Source: Plotosus lineatus (Eukaryota > Chordata > Actinopteri > Siluriformes > Plotosidae). Taken from it: DNA of 64,000 nucleotides. Location of the stretch: positions 83,792,550-83,856,549 of the forward strand of contig CM045729.1 of the NCBI GenBank assembly GCA_024760905.1. Direction: 5' to 3'. The position numbers were made by a program, and so were the translations under genes. Each line of letters begins with the position of its first letter. Within the stretch, counting starts at the first letter, position 1. Positions 1 to 9,871 of this stretch are shown piece by piece. The notes beneath the pieces were generated by a model. That model searched no databases. It had not been told where the DNA came from and saw nothing but the letters and a program-made list of their open reading frames with translations.

Positions 1-840
1 GGAAAGGTGCGGACCGCAGTCTACAGAAGAGCTTCGGCATTTTTACATGGAAAATGAGTGAAAATCATACAGAAAAGTGGAAATATTATACCCCCATTTC
101 ATTGGACTACGACATGCAATGATCGTGTAGCAAGCAGAAAGGCGCAAAACTCAGTCTACAGAAGAACATCGGCATTTTTACATGGAAAATGGGTGAAAAT
201 TCTACGGAAAAGTAGAAAGTCTTACACTCTCGGAACGTTCACAGCATGTGAAGAACAGGTATGGCAAGTACGCCAACGTGACCCCACGGAACACTCACAG
301 ATTTTTTTTTTTACGTGAACGTGCTTTTGAACATGTTCAAAAACACATTCACGGAATATTTTGGCCTGCCAGAAGCATACAGAAGAGGATGAAGACTTGA
401 GGAATAACTACGGAATCACATGGAATGACACAGAAAATAAGGGAATAATTGTGGAACTTTTGCTGATGACAACATTTTTGCTTCTGTAAGTCTGTCGTGC
501 TTCAGTGAAATGGGGTATAAACAAACATGTGACCCAATAAAAGGACAAAATGCAGGTTGAAATATCTCCCACATCTCTCAGAAAACATGAAGAAGGAATA
601 TATTAATGAAGACTGTTGTGTAGTTCAAAATACCACCTACACACCAGTTTGCATAAAGTTTACACAGTTTTTTTTTTAGCAACTTTATCAGTCTAAACAC
701 AAACATCACTCCAGCTGTTACTTTCTCTGTCCTTAACACATCTCTGATTCAAGCCACAAATGAATCACAAGTATTGATCTGCATCTCAAATACTTCCCCA
801 TGGTACAAGAACTGTTGCAAAATAAATCACATGCAACATA
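1..840. other. Non-coding stretch with a 135-bp-period direct repeat
   Basis: No gene is visible. A block of about 67 bp starting at 17 recurs, with few changes, at 152, giving a 135-bp period. The rest is AT-rich with short A and T runs. The one open frame here (58-318) spans the repeat and matches nothing I recognise. Confidence 0.5.
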
Positions 841-843
841 TGC

Positions 844-920
<77 letters not shown>
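841..920. repeat. (AT)n microsatellite
   Basis: About 80 bp of uninterrupted AT dinucleotide. It directly abuts the 3' end of the RTE LINE fragment that follows. Confidence 0.95.
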
Positions 921-922
<2 letters not shown>

Positions 923-1787
923 TCTTCTTTTCCTTTCGGCTTTTCCCTTCAGGGGTCGCCACAGCGAATCATCTGCCTCCATCTCACCCTATCCTTTGCA
1001 TCTTCTTCTCTTACACCAACGACCTTCATGTCCTCCTTTACCACATCCATGAATCGTCTCTTTGGTCTTCCTCTAGGCCTTTTGCCTGGTAGTTCCAGCC
1101 TCAGCATCCTTTTACCAATATACTCACTATCCCTCCTCTGTACATGTCCAAACCATCTCAATCTAGCCTCTCTGACTTTGTCTCCAAAACGTCTTACATG
1201 TGCTGTCCCTCTGACGTGCTCATTCCTAATCCTATCCATCCTCGTTACTCCCAAAGAGAACCTCAACATTTTCATCTCTGCTACCTCCAACTCTGCCTCC
1301 TGTCTTTTCCCCAGGGCCACTGTTTCTAACCCATACAGCATCGTTGGCCTCAACACCGTCTTGTACACTTTTCCTTTCATTTTTGCCGATACCCTCCTAT
1401 CACACATCACACCGGACACTTTTCTCCAACCATTCCAACCTGCCTGCACACGCTTCTTGACCTCTTTTCCACACTCTCCATTGCTCTGGATTGTTGAACC
1501 TAAGTACTTAAAATCCTCCACCTTTCTTATCTCTGCTCCCTGTAATCTCACCGTTCCTCTTTGGTCCTTGGCATTCATGCACATGTATTCTGTCTTACTG
1601 AGGCTAATCTTCATTCCCCTCCTTTCCAGGGCATACCTCCACCTCTCTAGATTTTCCTGCACTTGTTCTCTGCTCTCACTACAGATTACAATGTCATCTG
1701 CAAACATCATAGTCCATGGGGAATCTTGTCTAACCTCGTCTGTCAGCCTGTCCATCACCATAGCGAACAAGAAGGGGCTGAGAGCTT
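921..1787 (-). mobile_element. RTE/BovB-type LINE fragment, 5' truncated (copy A)
   Basis: On the minus strand an uninterrupted frame of 273 codons (1770 to 949) covers the end of the reverse transcriptase, with the catalytic FADD box (MMFADDIVI). It continues through the C-terminal region with a GNGECGKE-like block and RPRGRPKRRFMDVVKED, ending in CGDP. The 3' end is a short (GAA)n-type tail (tcttctt on the plus strand at 921), as is usual for RTE elements. The endonuclease and most of the reverse transcriptase are missing, as expected from incomplete target-primed reverse transcription. Both sides are (AT)n tracts. The same family recurs at 5.9, 9.9, 13.1, 20.7, 32.4, 38.7, 46.4, 60.5 and 62.6 kb. 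The clade assignment rests on protein motifs recalled from RTE/BovB-like fish LINEs. Confidence 0.9.
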
Positions 1788-1802
1788 TATATATATATAT
1801 AA

Positions 1803-1864
<62 letters not shown>
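1787..1864. repeat. (AT)n/(ATAA)n microsatellite
   Basis: Alternating AT with interspersed AAAT units, directly at the 5' truncation point of LINE copy A. Confidence 0.9.
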
Positions 1865-1869
<5 letters not shown>

Positions 1870-1878
1870 TTTTCATTA

Positions 1879-2485
1879 TACAGGGATCCCTCACTTCCCA
1901 TGATTAATTGGGACTGAGATCCCCACGCGACTATCGAAATACGCAAAGTGGGCTCCCACTACCCCACTCCACCCCCTGACTGACGTATGATGTACATGTA
2001 TGTGTATATAATGTCAATAACTACATAACTAATGCTATAAATGCTTATAATAACAATTAAACATTGAAAAAAAAACATAAGATGTAAATAAAATATAAAT
2101 ACAGATGCTCTCCAACTTAGCAACATTCATTTTGTAAACATCCAGAGATACCAACAAAGCTGTCCAAGGTTGAAAGTGAAAGTGAAATGAAATTCACAAG
2201 TAGAAATAGAAATGAATAAAATCTACAGAAAGAGATAAGTATGAAATATGATTAAACATGAGGTACACTTAATACTAGGCTCCGGCAGATAGGGGTGTGC
2301 AACAATACATCCAGTTTTCATGGTAGATTTTGATTTGTTTCTTGTTTGTGTTTTTTATTTTTTTTTATTTAATTGTATTTTATTTTCATAATTGGCCTTG
2401 TTTTTGTGACATTTTCCTTAACTTTTCCACCTATTCTTCCTTAATTTCCTTATTTTTTTAATTCTATGAAGATTTATTTACTGTA
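1879..2485. repeat. Possible Tigger/mariner-like terminal sequence and AT-rich DNA
   Basis: The sequence starting with cagggatccctcacttcc next to a TA looks like the terminal inverted repeat of a non-autonomous Tigger-type element. A stretch at 2380-2415 (aattggccttgttttt and neighbours) recurs at 8030-8060, next to another end-like sequence (gtagcgagggattac). No transposase is present and the second end was not located with confidence. Confidence 0.35.
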
Positions 2486-2494
2486 TTAATTAAA

Positions 2495-2702
2495 AAAAGA
2501 ACCATTGCTGACGTTCATAAACAGTAGCTGCATAGTTGTTGGTGTGTTTCTGCCTTGCAATGACCTGGTGAACGGTCCATGACCCCGCCCATAATCAGCT
2601 GAGGACAGTATTAGCCTCCCTGCAACCTTAATTAGGATTAAACCGATCAGCAACCGAATGAATGAATGAATGAATGAATGAATGAATGAATGAATGAATG
2701 AA
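2495..2702 (+). repeat. tRNA-type SINE, 3' part, with (GAAT)n tail
   Basis: The body (gaaccattgctgac...) and the conserved 3' block (cctaattaggatta type) match at least nine other copies in the window, and the copy ends in ten or so GAAT units. The tRNA-like head is missing. Confidence 0.75.
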
Positions 2703-2797
2703 GTGTGATGTGTGTGGAGAGGAAGCAGCTCATTAGCTGATAGCAGGCACATAGACATTCATGTAATTCTTGAACTAACTCTATGTTTGATGAATTA

Positions 2798-2801
<4 letters not shown>

Positions 2802-2836
<35 letters not shown>
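2802..2836. repeat. (CT)n microsatellite
   Basis: About 35 bp of CT followed by a short GT run, just upstream of the first lectin exon. Confidence 0.9.
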
Positions 2837-2843
<7 letters not shown>

Positions 2844-2871
2844 TTAAGTGTTAATTTGTCTGCTTACAGAG

Positions 2872-4586
2872 ATGAGGCACTTGACAGTCTTCATCCTCTT
2901 AAGTGGTGTCCCTACATGATACCTCAAGCAACATGAATAATGATATTTTAGGGAGTAGCAAGTTGCAGACAATTCAAGTTAACATTTGAGAAATTTTAAA
3001 AACTCGAAATGTCATTTTATCGATTCATTCATTTGTTAAACTGTTTAGTCCTAATACATTTGTAGGGTGAGCTAATTTTAAATCTCCTCCGCAGGAGTCA
3101 TTCCTCTCATCCGGTGTGTTCCCCGTAAGTACTATCTGATCCAGCAGAGCAAAACATGGAGTGATGCTCAAGCCTACTGCCGTGCCCATCACACAGACCT
3201 TGCTATCATTGAAAGTAATGAGAACATGGTTAGACTTCAGGATGAGATACAGAAACAACAATTCAGTTCCAGTGCTTGGATTGGACTGTACAGAGAACAT
3301 CCCAATCTTCTCTGGTCTCTTGGAAATGAACCAATTGGAAGTATGATACCATGGTGTTCAGGAGACCCAAACAACTGGAATCAACAAGAGTGGTGTGTGG
3401 GGCTAAAGCAATATTGTTGGGCTGATCTAAGCTGTAACTCACCTTATCCTTTTGTGTGCTTTGATGGTAAGGAATATATTACATATTGAATATTTAGTGA
3501 GTGGAGGTTTTCTTATTAAAACATTTTAGACTGTGTGCTCTCAGTATTCCCATTAAACTTAATTCTGCTCTTTAATATTAAAAATTAGAAATATGTAATC
3601 TTAATGAACGTTGACATTTTCAAAAGCACACCCAGTAAATTAGCGGTTCAGAAAATGAGTGTTGTTGACTTTATATTCAAAGTTGTTTACTTTAAGACAG
3701 TGAATTTATTTTTTATATTAAATTTATATTAAATCTATGTATTTATCATGCGTGTGTTTTTTTCTCACAGCCACCAAAGCTGGTGACCAGAGGTACATTT
3801 ATATTTCTAATAACCTGGCGTGGTATGAAGCTCAGGCGTACTGCAGAAACCATCATACGGATTTGGCCAGTTCAAGAGATGGAACAGAAAATTCAGTTCT
3901 AATGGGACTGGTCAGTGACTGGACTTGGTTTGGACTGACTAAAGAGTCCTGGAAGTGGATAAATCAAACTACCTTCTCTACCATCAGCTGGATGGCTGGA
4001 GAACCTGATATTATCACAGGGGATGAAACCTGTGGTTATATAAATAACGGTCAGGCTGGTGATGAACTGTGTTCAGAGATCATGCCTTTCTTCTGTTACA
4101 GAGGTGAGTTAAAGTTTTATTCACTCTTATATTTAAAGGTGTCGATTTGACTGTTCGTATCTTTACATTTCTACATTCAGAAATCACGGGACAGCAACAG
4201 ATCATGAGGATGGAGGTGAGGTCCGATAAGGATGTGAACGATCCTGCAGTAATGGATGCCGTCATGGAGAAGGTAAGAACAACATCTACAAGACTCCACT
4301 TCTAATGTACCTTCTCATTACTGCAGCCAGAATCTGAGTCTTCATCAAGCCGACACCCGCACACTGTGCTGAGATCACAATCTGACTGTTTGGTTCAGTG
4401 TCTGAAATATTTTCACTGGAGATGAGTCTCACTCTTTGGATTATTCACTAATGTTTGTTTTATTCTGTTCTTCAGATCCATCAGAAACTGAAGGAGCGTG
4501 GGCTTGCAGGGAACGTCACAGTAAAATGGAGAGTGCAACCAGACGGAAAGGTATTTCACAAGAAGACAGAAAAAGAAGATCTCTAA
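2872..4586 (+). CDS. Secreted two-domain C-type lectin, five exons
   Basis: Predicted join: 2872-2905, 3095-3466, 3771-4103, 4181-4272, 4476-4586. The total is 942 nt, or 313 residues, with no stop inside any exon. Exon 1 encodes a hydrophobic signal peptide (MRHLTVFILLSG). Exons 2 and 3 (372 and 333 nt, both phase 1-1) each encode one C-type lectin domain, at about residues 12-135 and 136-246. Each has the paired cysteines, the LA block after HHTD, and a W-GL motif (WIGL, WFGL). Exons 4-5 encode a tail with IHQKLKERG and VQPDGKVFHKK, typical of fish mannose-receptor/selectin-like lectin families. Calcium-site motifs are altered (GDPNNW and WADLSC in domain 1, AGEPD and GDELC in domain 2), so classical sugar binding may be weak; that is an inference. 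There is no transmembrane segment, so the product is probably secreted. The start was chosen because its phase-1 donor joins exon 2 in frame. A cag at 2868-2870 suggests a spliced 5' leader. Confidence 0.8.
3095..3466 (+). CDS. Lectin exon 2: first C-type lectin domain
   Basis: The acceptor cag ends at 3094 and the donor gtaagg begins at 3467. The exon is symmetrical (phase 1-1, 124 codons). Visible motifs are TWSDAQAYCRAHHTDLA, WIGL and PFVCF. Confidence 0.85.
3771..4103 (+). CDS. Lectin exon 3: second C-type lectin domain
   Basis: A polypyrimidine tract and cag end at 3770 and the donor gtgagt begins at 4104. The exon is phase 1-1 and 111 codons long. Motifs are AWYEAQAYCRNHHTDLA, TWFGL and MPFFCY. 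It shares the AQAYCR/HHTDLA block with exon 2, as expected of an exon-duplicated domain pair. Confidence 0.85.
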
Positions 4587-4783
4587 GTCTTTATCTGAAT
4601 CTCAGATGGTGGGATTCTGTAGCGCTCTGGTCATTTTCCGAGTGTGTGATGTGTTCAGCCTGGGAAACATAATGAGATGTAGTTCACTGTTAAAGGGATG
4701 GTGATGGGAAAATAATATTCAGGTAGTTTCTATTTTAATATCTATGTATTATGCTCATATGTGGTCAATTATGTTACATATGA

Positions 4784-4828
<45 letters not shown>

Positions 4829-5077
4829 TAAGATCAATAAATGTGCGTGAGTTGTATTTAAATATTCTTATTGCTTTCTTTATCATGATAATGAAGTAAT
4901 CATTCAACTCTTGATGAAGTTGAGTTCATAGACTGTGTGATGTAAGAAGTGAATACTGTGCAGGATATTTTCCTCTGTCCAGGCAATCTCATGGTTCACT
5001 AACATCACACTGCTCACACAGTAATAACCTCCACATGGTCCTTTATATTCACTCCAATCACAAGCATTAGGGGTTTT
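4587..5077. other. Lectin 3' flank, non-coding
   Basis: It contains an (AT)n microsatellite at 4782-4827 and otherwise unique-looking AT-rich sequence. No gene is seen. The open frame that runs through exon 5 in another phase is not coding. Confidence 0.5.
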
Positions 5078-5180
5078 TACTAAACCAGGGGTCGGGAACG
5101 TTTTTTACGAAGAGAGCTAAAAAAAAAACCCCTTTTGAAATCTAATCCTCTGAGAGCATATCTATCTATCTATCTATCTA

Positions 5181-5228
<48 letters not shown>

Positions 5229-5619
5229 TGCAGGCGTTTAGGATTCCATCTATTAAATGAGGAAATTTACCTCTTTACCCAAAAACAACACACGCAGTCT
5301 GTGGCTGTTGTTATAATCCAATAAAATTAGAGTTTCAAGGTATCAGACGCACCCACACACTGGCGTACAGAAAGGATTGGCTCCTCGCTGCGCGCCACAG
5401 TGATGTGGCATTGAAAATAGATGTACAGTATAGATTTAAATGTGTGAGATTTATTCATCTGTTTTTGTTTTATTTGATGGCTTTTTTGTATTTTTATTTA
5501 AATTGTGTATTTGTCATTCTGTTAATAAAGGCCACCTGATTTATCTGAGAGCCAGAGACCGTCATCAAAAAAGCCACATCTGGCTCGCGAGCCATAGGTT
5601 CCCGACCCCTGTACTAAAC
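5078..5619. mobile_element. hAT-type MITE with 8-bp target duplication
   Basis: The element occupies 5086-5611. It starts caggggtcgggaac and ends gttcccgacccctg, which are perfect inverted ends of the hAT type. The flanks are an exact 8-bp duplication, tactaaac, at 5078-5085 and 5612-5619. Inside are a (TATC)n/(AT)n microsatellite (5159-5224) and no transposase frame, so it is non-autonomous. A second copy lies at 49728-50391. Confidence 0.92.
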
Positions 5620-5887
5620 AAATTTTTACATATAAAAGTTGCAGGAACAGATCTATTAACTTTGAATTTTACTGTCATTAGGATTGTACTGATACAGAAA
5701 ATTATTTCATCATCTGATTCTGAAACCTATTTAAATATCAAACTTTATTAATTTTATGTAATTAAATTTAAAACTTTACACAATATTTAAATACAAAATG
5801 TCTGTCAAAATAAATAAGTGTCCTGTGATTTATTAAGAATGTATTAACTTCCTGAATAATTCACCTGAATGATAAAAGACTAATGAT
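5620..5887. other. AT-rich non-coding DNA
   Basis: Nothing recognisable. Confidence 0.4.
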
Positions 5888-5975
5888 GCAGAGGACAGGG
5901 AGAGATGGAGGCAGATCATTTGCTGTGGCGACCCCTGAAGGGAACAGCCGAAAGGAAAAGAAGAAGAAGAAGAAG
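5888..5975 (+). mobile_element. RTE LINE 3' end only
   Basis: About 88 bp matching the terminal block of the RTE family (gagatggaggcagatcattt, then tgctgtggcgacccctgaag), ending in (AAG)n. This is an extreme 5' truncation. Confidence 0.85.
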
Positions 5976-6057
5976 ACACTGGATGATTGTCTCTACAATT
6001 GTATCTGAGAAAGTCTCACTATTCACTTATCTGAACAGAGCTGCATGTGTACATATA

Positions 6058-6982
6058 CATACCTGTCAAGTTGTATGGTTTTGGCATAATTTGTACAAGT
6101 GAGCACTGATTTTTAAATGTGTACGCCGTACGTCCGAAATCTGTATGTTTTTCGATCATTTCGTCTTTTTTTTTTAACTCCGTTTTTTGTGTCACCGTTT
6201 CGGTAAAGAGACGATACGCCGAATTGGTCTGTAGCCGTTTTCTCGCGAGAATCGCGCGTTGCGTTTATCGTCTGCTATCGTCTGCTCTTTCCGACCACGT
6301 GACCGCACTTTCACTTCCGCCATCATTCCCAGTTAGTTTTCGTGACTCGCAGTGGATACAGTTGATACAAACGTGATAACAATATGGATGGAACAGCTAA
6401 AAAGAAAAGGAAAACTAATGCCCACGGACGCCATCTACCAGAATGGCAGCCCGGAAGACCTTGAGAGAAGATGACACCATTCCACCTGCAACAACAACAA
6501 AATTCTTCGAGGCTGTTAGAGGCTTTTATGAAGCTGTTGTCAAAAAGATGATTGATAAATTTCCTTTTGAAGACAGCATTTTGAAAGACTTGGTAGTGCT
6601 GGAACCCAAAAAACAGTGTGAAATCTCTTGGAGTGGACACACTTACAAATTACCTTCAAGTCAAACTTAATTGCGAGCTCAAGTGCCATGAAGTGAAGCC
6701 ATCAAAAGAAATGATTGAAAGTGCCAAAAGTGCTACATATAGTTATAATAAAGATCACTGTTAAATTTTCTTAATCATGCAGCTGAAGATATTACTCTTT
6801 TATTTGATTGCACCAGGTTATATGTTACAACATTACCAATAAATTCATATCATATTAAAAATAGAGTTTAATTTTTGTTTCATATTGCACGCGATAATAA
6901 GACGCGTAAGATTAGTTGCTATTTTGTAAGGGCATAAGTAGCCATTTGTAAGATCGCCAACGGCCTAGGGTTGACAGGTATG
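6058..6982 (+). pseudogene. hAT-like transposase relic in a short inverted-repeat element
   Basis: The ends are acctgtcaa at 6061 and its inverse ttgacaggt at 6971. Between them, a start at 6384 gives a lysine-rich N-terminus (KKKRK) that stops after 26 codons. In another frame, 6443-6670 encodes FFEAVRGFYEAVVKKMIDKF and ILKDLVVLEPKK, a pattern I associate with hAT-like transposon proteins of fish. Most of the transposase is missing and the frame is broken. The superfamily call is tentative because no exact 8-bp target duplication was found. Confidence 0.55.
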
Positions 6983-6985
6983 CAT

Positions 6986-7276
6986 ATACCCAGTGTAAGC
7001 TTTTGTTATTCGTTCTATATTGACGTTTGTTCTCAAATGTCACAGTTAATGGAAGTGAAACAGCTCAGTCTCGGTAGACCAAACTGCGGGTCATTCCGGG
7101 ACTCCTATGTGGTTTAATACTACAAATATTACTCGGTCAACAACAGCTGATTTATTTTAAGGTACCTATCTAAAAATCTCAATAGAAACGTGGCTTTAAC
7201 TTTATAAAAAAAAAACAAAACAAAACAAAAAAAAACCCTGCACACCTCATTAGTACACAGTTTCATGTATAATAGG

Positions 7277-7323
<47 letters not shown>

Positions 7324-8130
7324 TCTGAGTTTTATATAAAGTGCACTACTGAGTACAAGATGGAGGACCCTAAGGAAGAGCAAACACAAACATCCAAACA
7401 GGCTGAACAAAATACTCTTTAAAACTTTTTCAAAAAGGCCAATTGGATACAATACTCAAAGGAACACCATCAAAGTCAAGAAGGAAAGAGGAATAAGACA
7501 CAGGTGACAAAAATTACTTATTCAAAAATATCCAAAAATAGTCCACAATTGGCAATAGCAGGTGGTGAAATCGGAGACCGGGCTCTGACATAAAAGCTAC
7601 TGTACATTTTGAAGTCTCTTAAAATTTAGTTTTATTCACCAGGAAAATCTGGCATGATGGCATATTTGAAGGTGTAAAGCCTGGGAAAAGCCCACCATAT
7701 CATTTAAACACAGCATGTGTTTTGGATGGTGTCGATAGGAGATGATGATGCTGAAGGAAGCTTGGAAACCAAAATCATCAAAAACAGTATACACACAAAA
7801 CCAATTTGTTCTTTCATTTGGTGTAATAATAATAATAATAAAAAAAAACAAAAAACAAAACAACAACAACAACAAAAAACCCCTGTGTTTTCAGTAATCC
7901 AATCACCCCAGTAAAATTGTGCTCAACTTTAAATAAAATATAAACACACACATGCAGACGTGCGCGCACACACACAGATGCGCATCTCACATAGTTTTTT
8001 ATTTTTATTTATTTATTTTTTTTTGCCTAATTGGCCTTGTTTTGCAGCATTTTCCTTATTTTTTAAATCTCGTGATGCACTGAAACTGCAGAAACTGAAG
8101 CACGAAGTAGCGAGGGATTACTCTATATAC
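6986..8130. other. Non-coding stretch with simple repeats
   Basis: It has (AT)n at 7279-7319, A-rich runs at 7206-7236 and 7840-7880, and a T-rich tract near 8000-8030. No gene is seen. Confidence 0.5.
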
Positions 8131-8543
8131 ATACAGTGGTGGCGGCACGGTGGCGTAGTGGTTAGCACGGCCGCCTCACAGCAAGAAGGCCCGGGTTCGA
8201 TTCCCGGCCTGGGCGTTTCTGTGTGGAGTTTGCATGTTCTCCCCGTGCTTGTGCGGGTTTCCTCCGGGTGCTCCGGTTTCCCCCGCAATCCAAAGACGTG
8301 CACTGTAGGTTAATTGGCCGTTCTAAATTGACCGTAGTTTCTCTCCTGCAGCGGCACTGGAACTTTCCATTGGATCCTTCCGGTGGCGCCGAGACAGAGG
8401 GAGACTTGCTACTTGGGTAACAGCCTGTCCCTCATTACTCCCTACCCAGGCTCTGTGCACTGGGGAGTATCACCAGTCGAGATACTGGCCAGAGCGCAGC
8501 CATAGTCCTTCGGGACTGACGGAGGCCTACACTATACAGTGGT
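8131..8543 (+). repeat. DANA/Mermaid-type tRNA-derived SINE
   Basis: The tRNA-like head has an A box (tggcgtagtgg, 8151-8161) and a B box (ggttcgattcc, 8194-8204). A conserved core follows (tggagtttgcatgttctccc and gtttcctccgggtgctccgg), then a unique tail. A 10-bp direct repeat, atacagtggt, flanks it at 8131-8140 and 8534-8543. The core is the hallmark of the zebrafish DANA/Mermaid (V-SINE) superfamily. Confidence 0.85.
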
Positions 8544-9008
8544 ACATCAACTTACGAATTAAATCCATTCTGAGGGCAGGCTCGTAAATTGAAAGGTTCA
8601 TTAGATGAAACAAAAATTCCCATAGAAAATAGAAAACCAATTAATCCGTTCCAACCCCCTCCCAAACTCATATAACCTGATACAAACACGTATTTTTGAT
8701 ATAATATATTTAAGATAAACATGTAACAATAAACATTTTACAATAATAACACATGTACAGTAACATTAATAATACTGCAATTAACAATAAATGATAATAA
8801 AACAAGACAAAACAATAACTCAATAAACAATACAGTAAGTGCATCTGAACTTAAGAATAGCACTGAACATTGACTGACACGACTATTTTTTATTTATTTG
8901 TACTTTTTATTTCTTGATTGATTTATTTGTTTATTTATTTAATTTTTTGCATTTTTAACTGTTTTAATGAGGCAAATTGGCATGTATGGCCCCGGGGAAC
9001 ATGCTTTT
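8536..9008. repeat. Possible Tigger-like element end, otherwise nothing
   Basis: A sequence beginning cagtggtacatcaacttacg next to TA resembles Tigger/pogo-type termini and includes the motif aatccgttcca seen in the other Tigger-like copies. The opposite end is not identified. The rest is AT-rich. Confidence 0.4.
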
Positions 9009-9010
9009 TT

Positions 9011-9368
9011 TTAACCCTAGCGGTGCCCATACTTAACCCTGAAATGGCAGTAATTTTCTGCATAACCATGTATTTTATATATTAGTTTTAGATTCCTAAA
9101 TATTGGATGAATCTGAGTAAACTATATATGTTATGAATAGCTCTTGTATTGTCCTTTAATTATTGATTTATTTATTTTTGTGGCAAAACGAGTCAAATCA
9201 CCAGAAATACAAGATGGCCACCATGCTATGGATCACTCAAACTTAGCTAATCAGGTGACACTATGATTCATCATTATTGATAATGCTTTTGTGAAGGCAA
9301 GACTGTTACTCAATGTAAGAGGACCTGAAAAAGGCAAACAGAATTGAAATATCTCCATTTGTCACTTA
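9011..9368 (+). repeat. Dispersed repeat family R2, copy 1
   Basis: It starts ttaaccctagcggtgccc and includes caagatggccaccatgctat and gtaagaggacctgaaaaagg. The second copy is at 36045-36173 plus 39493-39765, split by a nested insertion. A TTAA immediately followed by CCCTAG is reminiscent of piggyBac-type ends, but this is not proven. Confidence 0.6.
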
Positions 9369-9421
9369 ATTGGAATTGGAATTGTATTTCAGGATTCCAA
9401 ATTGTCTTTGCTGTCGGTGTC

Positions 9422-9422
9422 T

Positions 9423-9466
<44 letters not shown>

Positions 9467-9472
9467 GCACGC
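9422..9472. repeat. (CA)n microsatellite
   Basis: CA dinucleotides ending in a few GCAC units. It lies at the start of repeat R3, as it also does at 50630-50655. Confidence 0.9.
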
Positions 9473-9473
9473 A

Positions 9474-9871
9474 CCACTGACCACTTCCATTGGTGTTTTA
9501 GGCTAAACTCTGCTGATGGAGTCAGTAAACAGCGTAAGTAATCTCCACTTACTTAGTGACTGTGTTATTTAAAAAAAAAAAAAAATGTTTGGATGTAAAT
9601 TGCAGTTATTCATCTTCGTGAAGCTGGTGTAGTCCTATCGTATAGTATGTCGTTGCGTAGGGTCCCTCTCCAGCTGTGTGGTTCTCCCCAGAGCGCACAC
9701 GGATTCAAAGAGTGCATTATAGTGTAAAACCTACCCCCACCTATATTTGTTCAATACTGTGATGGCTATTTGTTGAATTGAACTGTGAAAACCAGATTTT
9801 TATGTTAATAACCAATCACAACGAGCATACAAACTGTGGACTTGTATTTACTTTTGTGTTAATCATAATGG
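9474..9871 (+). repeat. Dispersed repeat family R3, copy 1
   Basis: About 400 bp similar to 50655-51245. Shared stretches include atgtttggatgtaaattg and gagcatacaaactgt. The copy is interrupted at its right end by LINE copy B. Confidence 0.65.

Noticed and set aside
800..1903. 367-codon plus-strand open frame
   Set aside because: It runs through two AT microsatellites and the antisense strand of an RTE LINE. The sense frame on the minus strand carries the reverse-transcriptase motifs.
4436..4672. 78-codon open frame overlapping the last lectin exon
   Set aside because: It is in a different phase. The splice acceptor at 4475 and the in-frame tail ending at 4586 explain the sequence better.
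8151..8204. Possible tRNA gene
   Set aside because: The A and B boxes belong to a SINE head followed by the DANA-type core. No proper acceptor stem closes.
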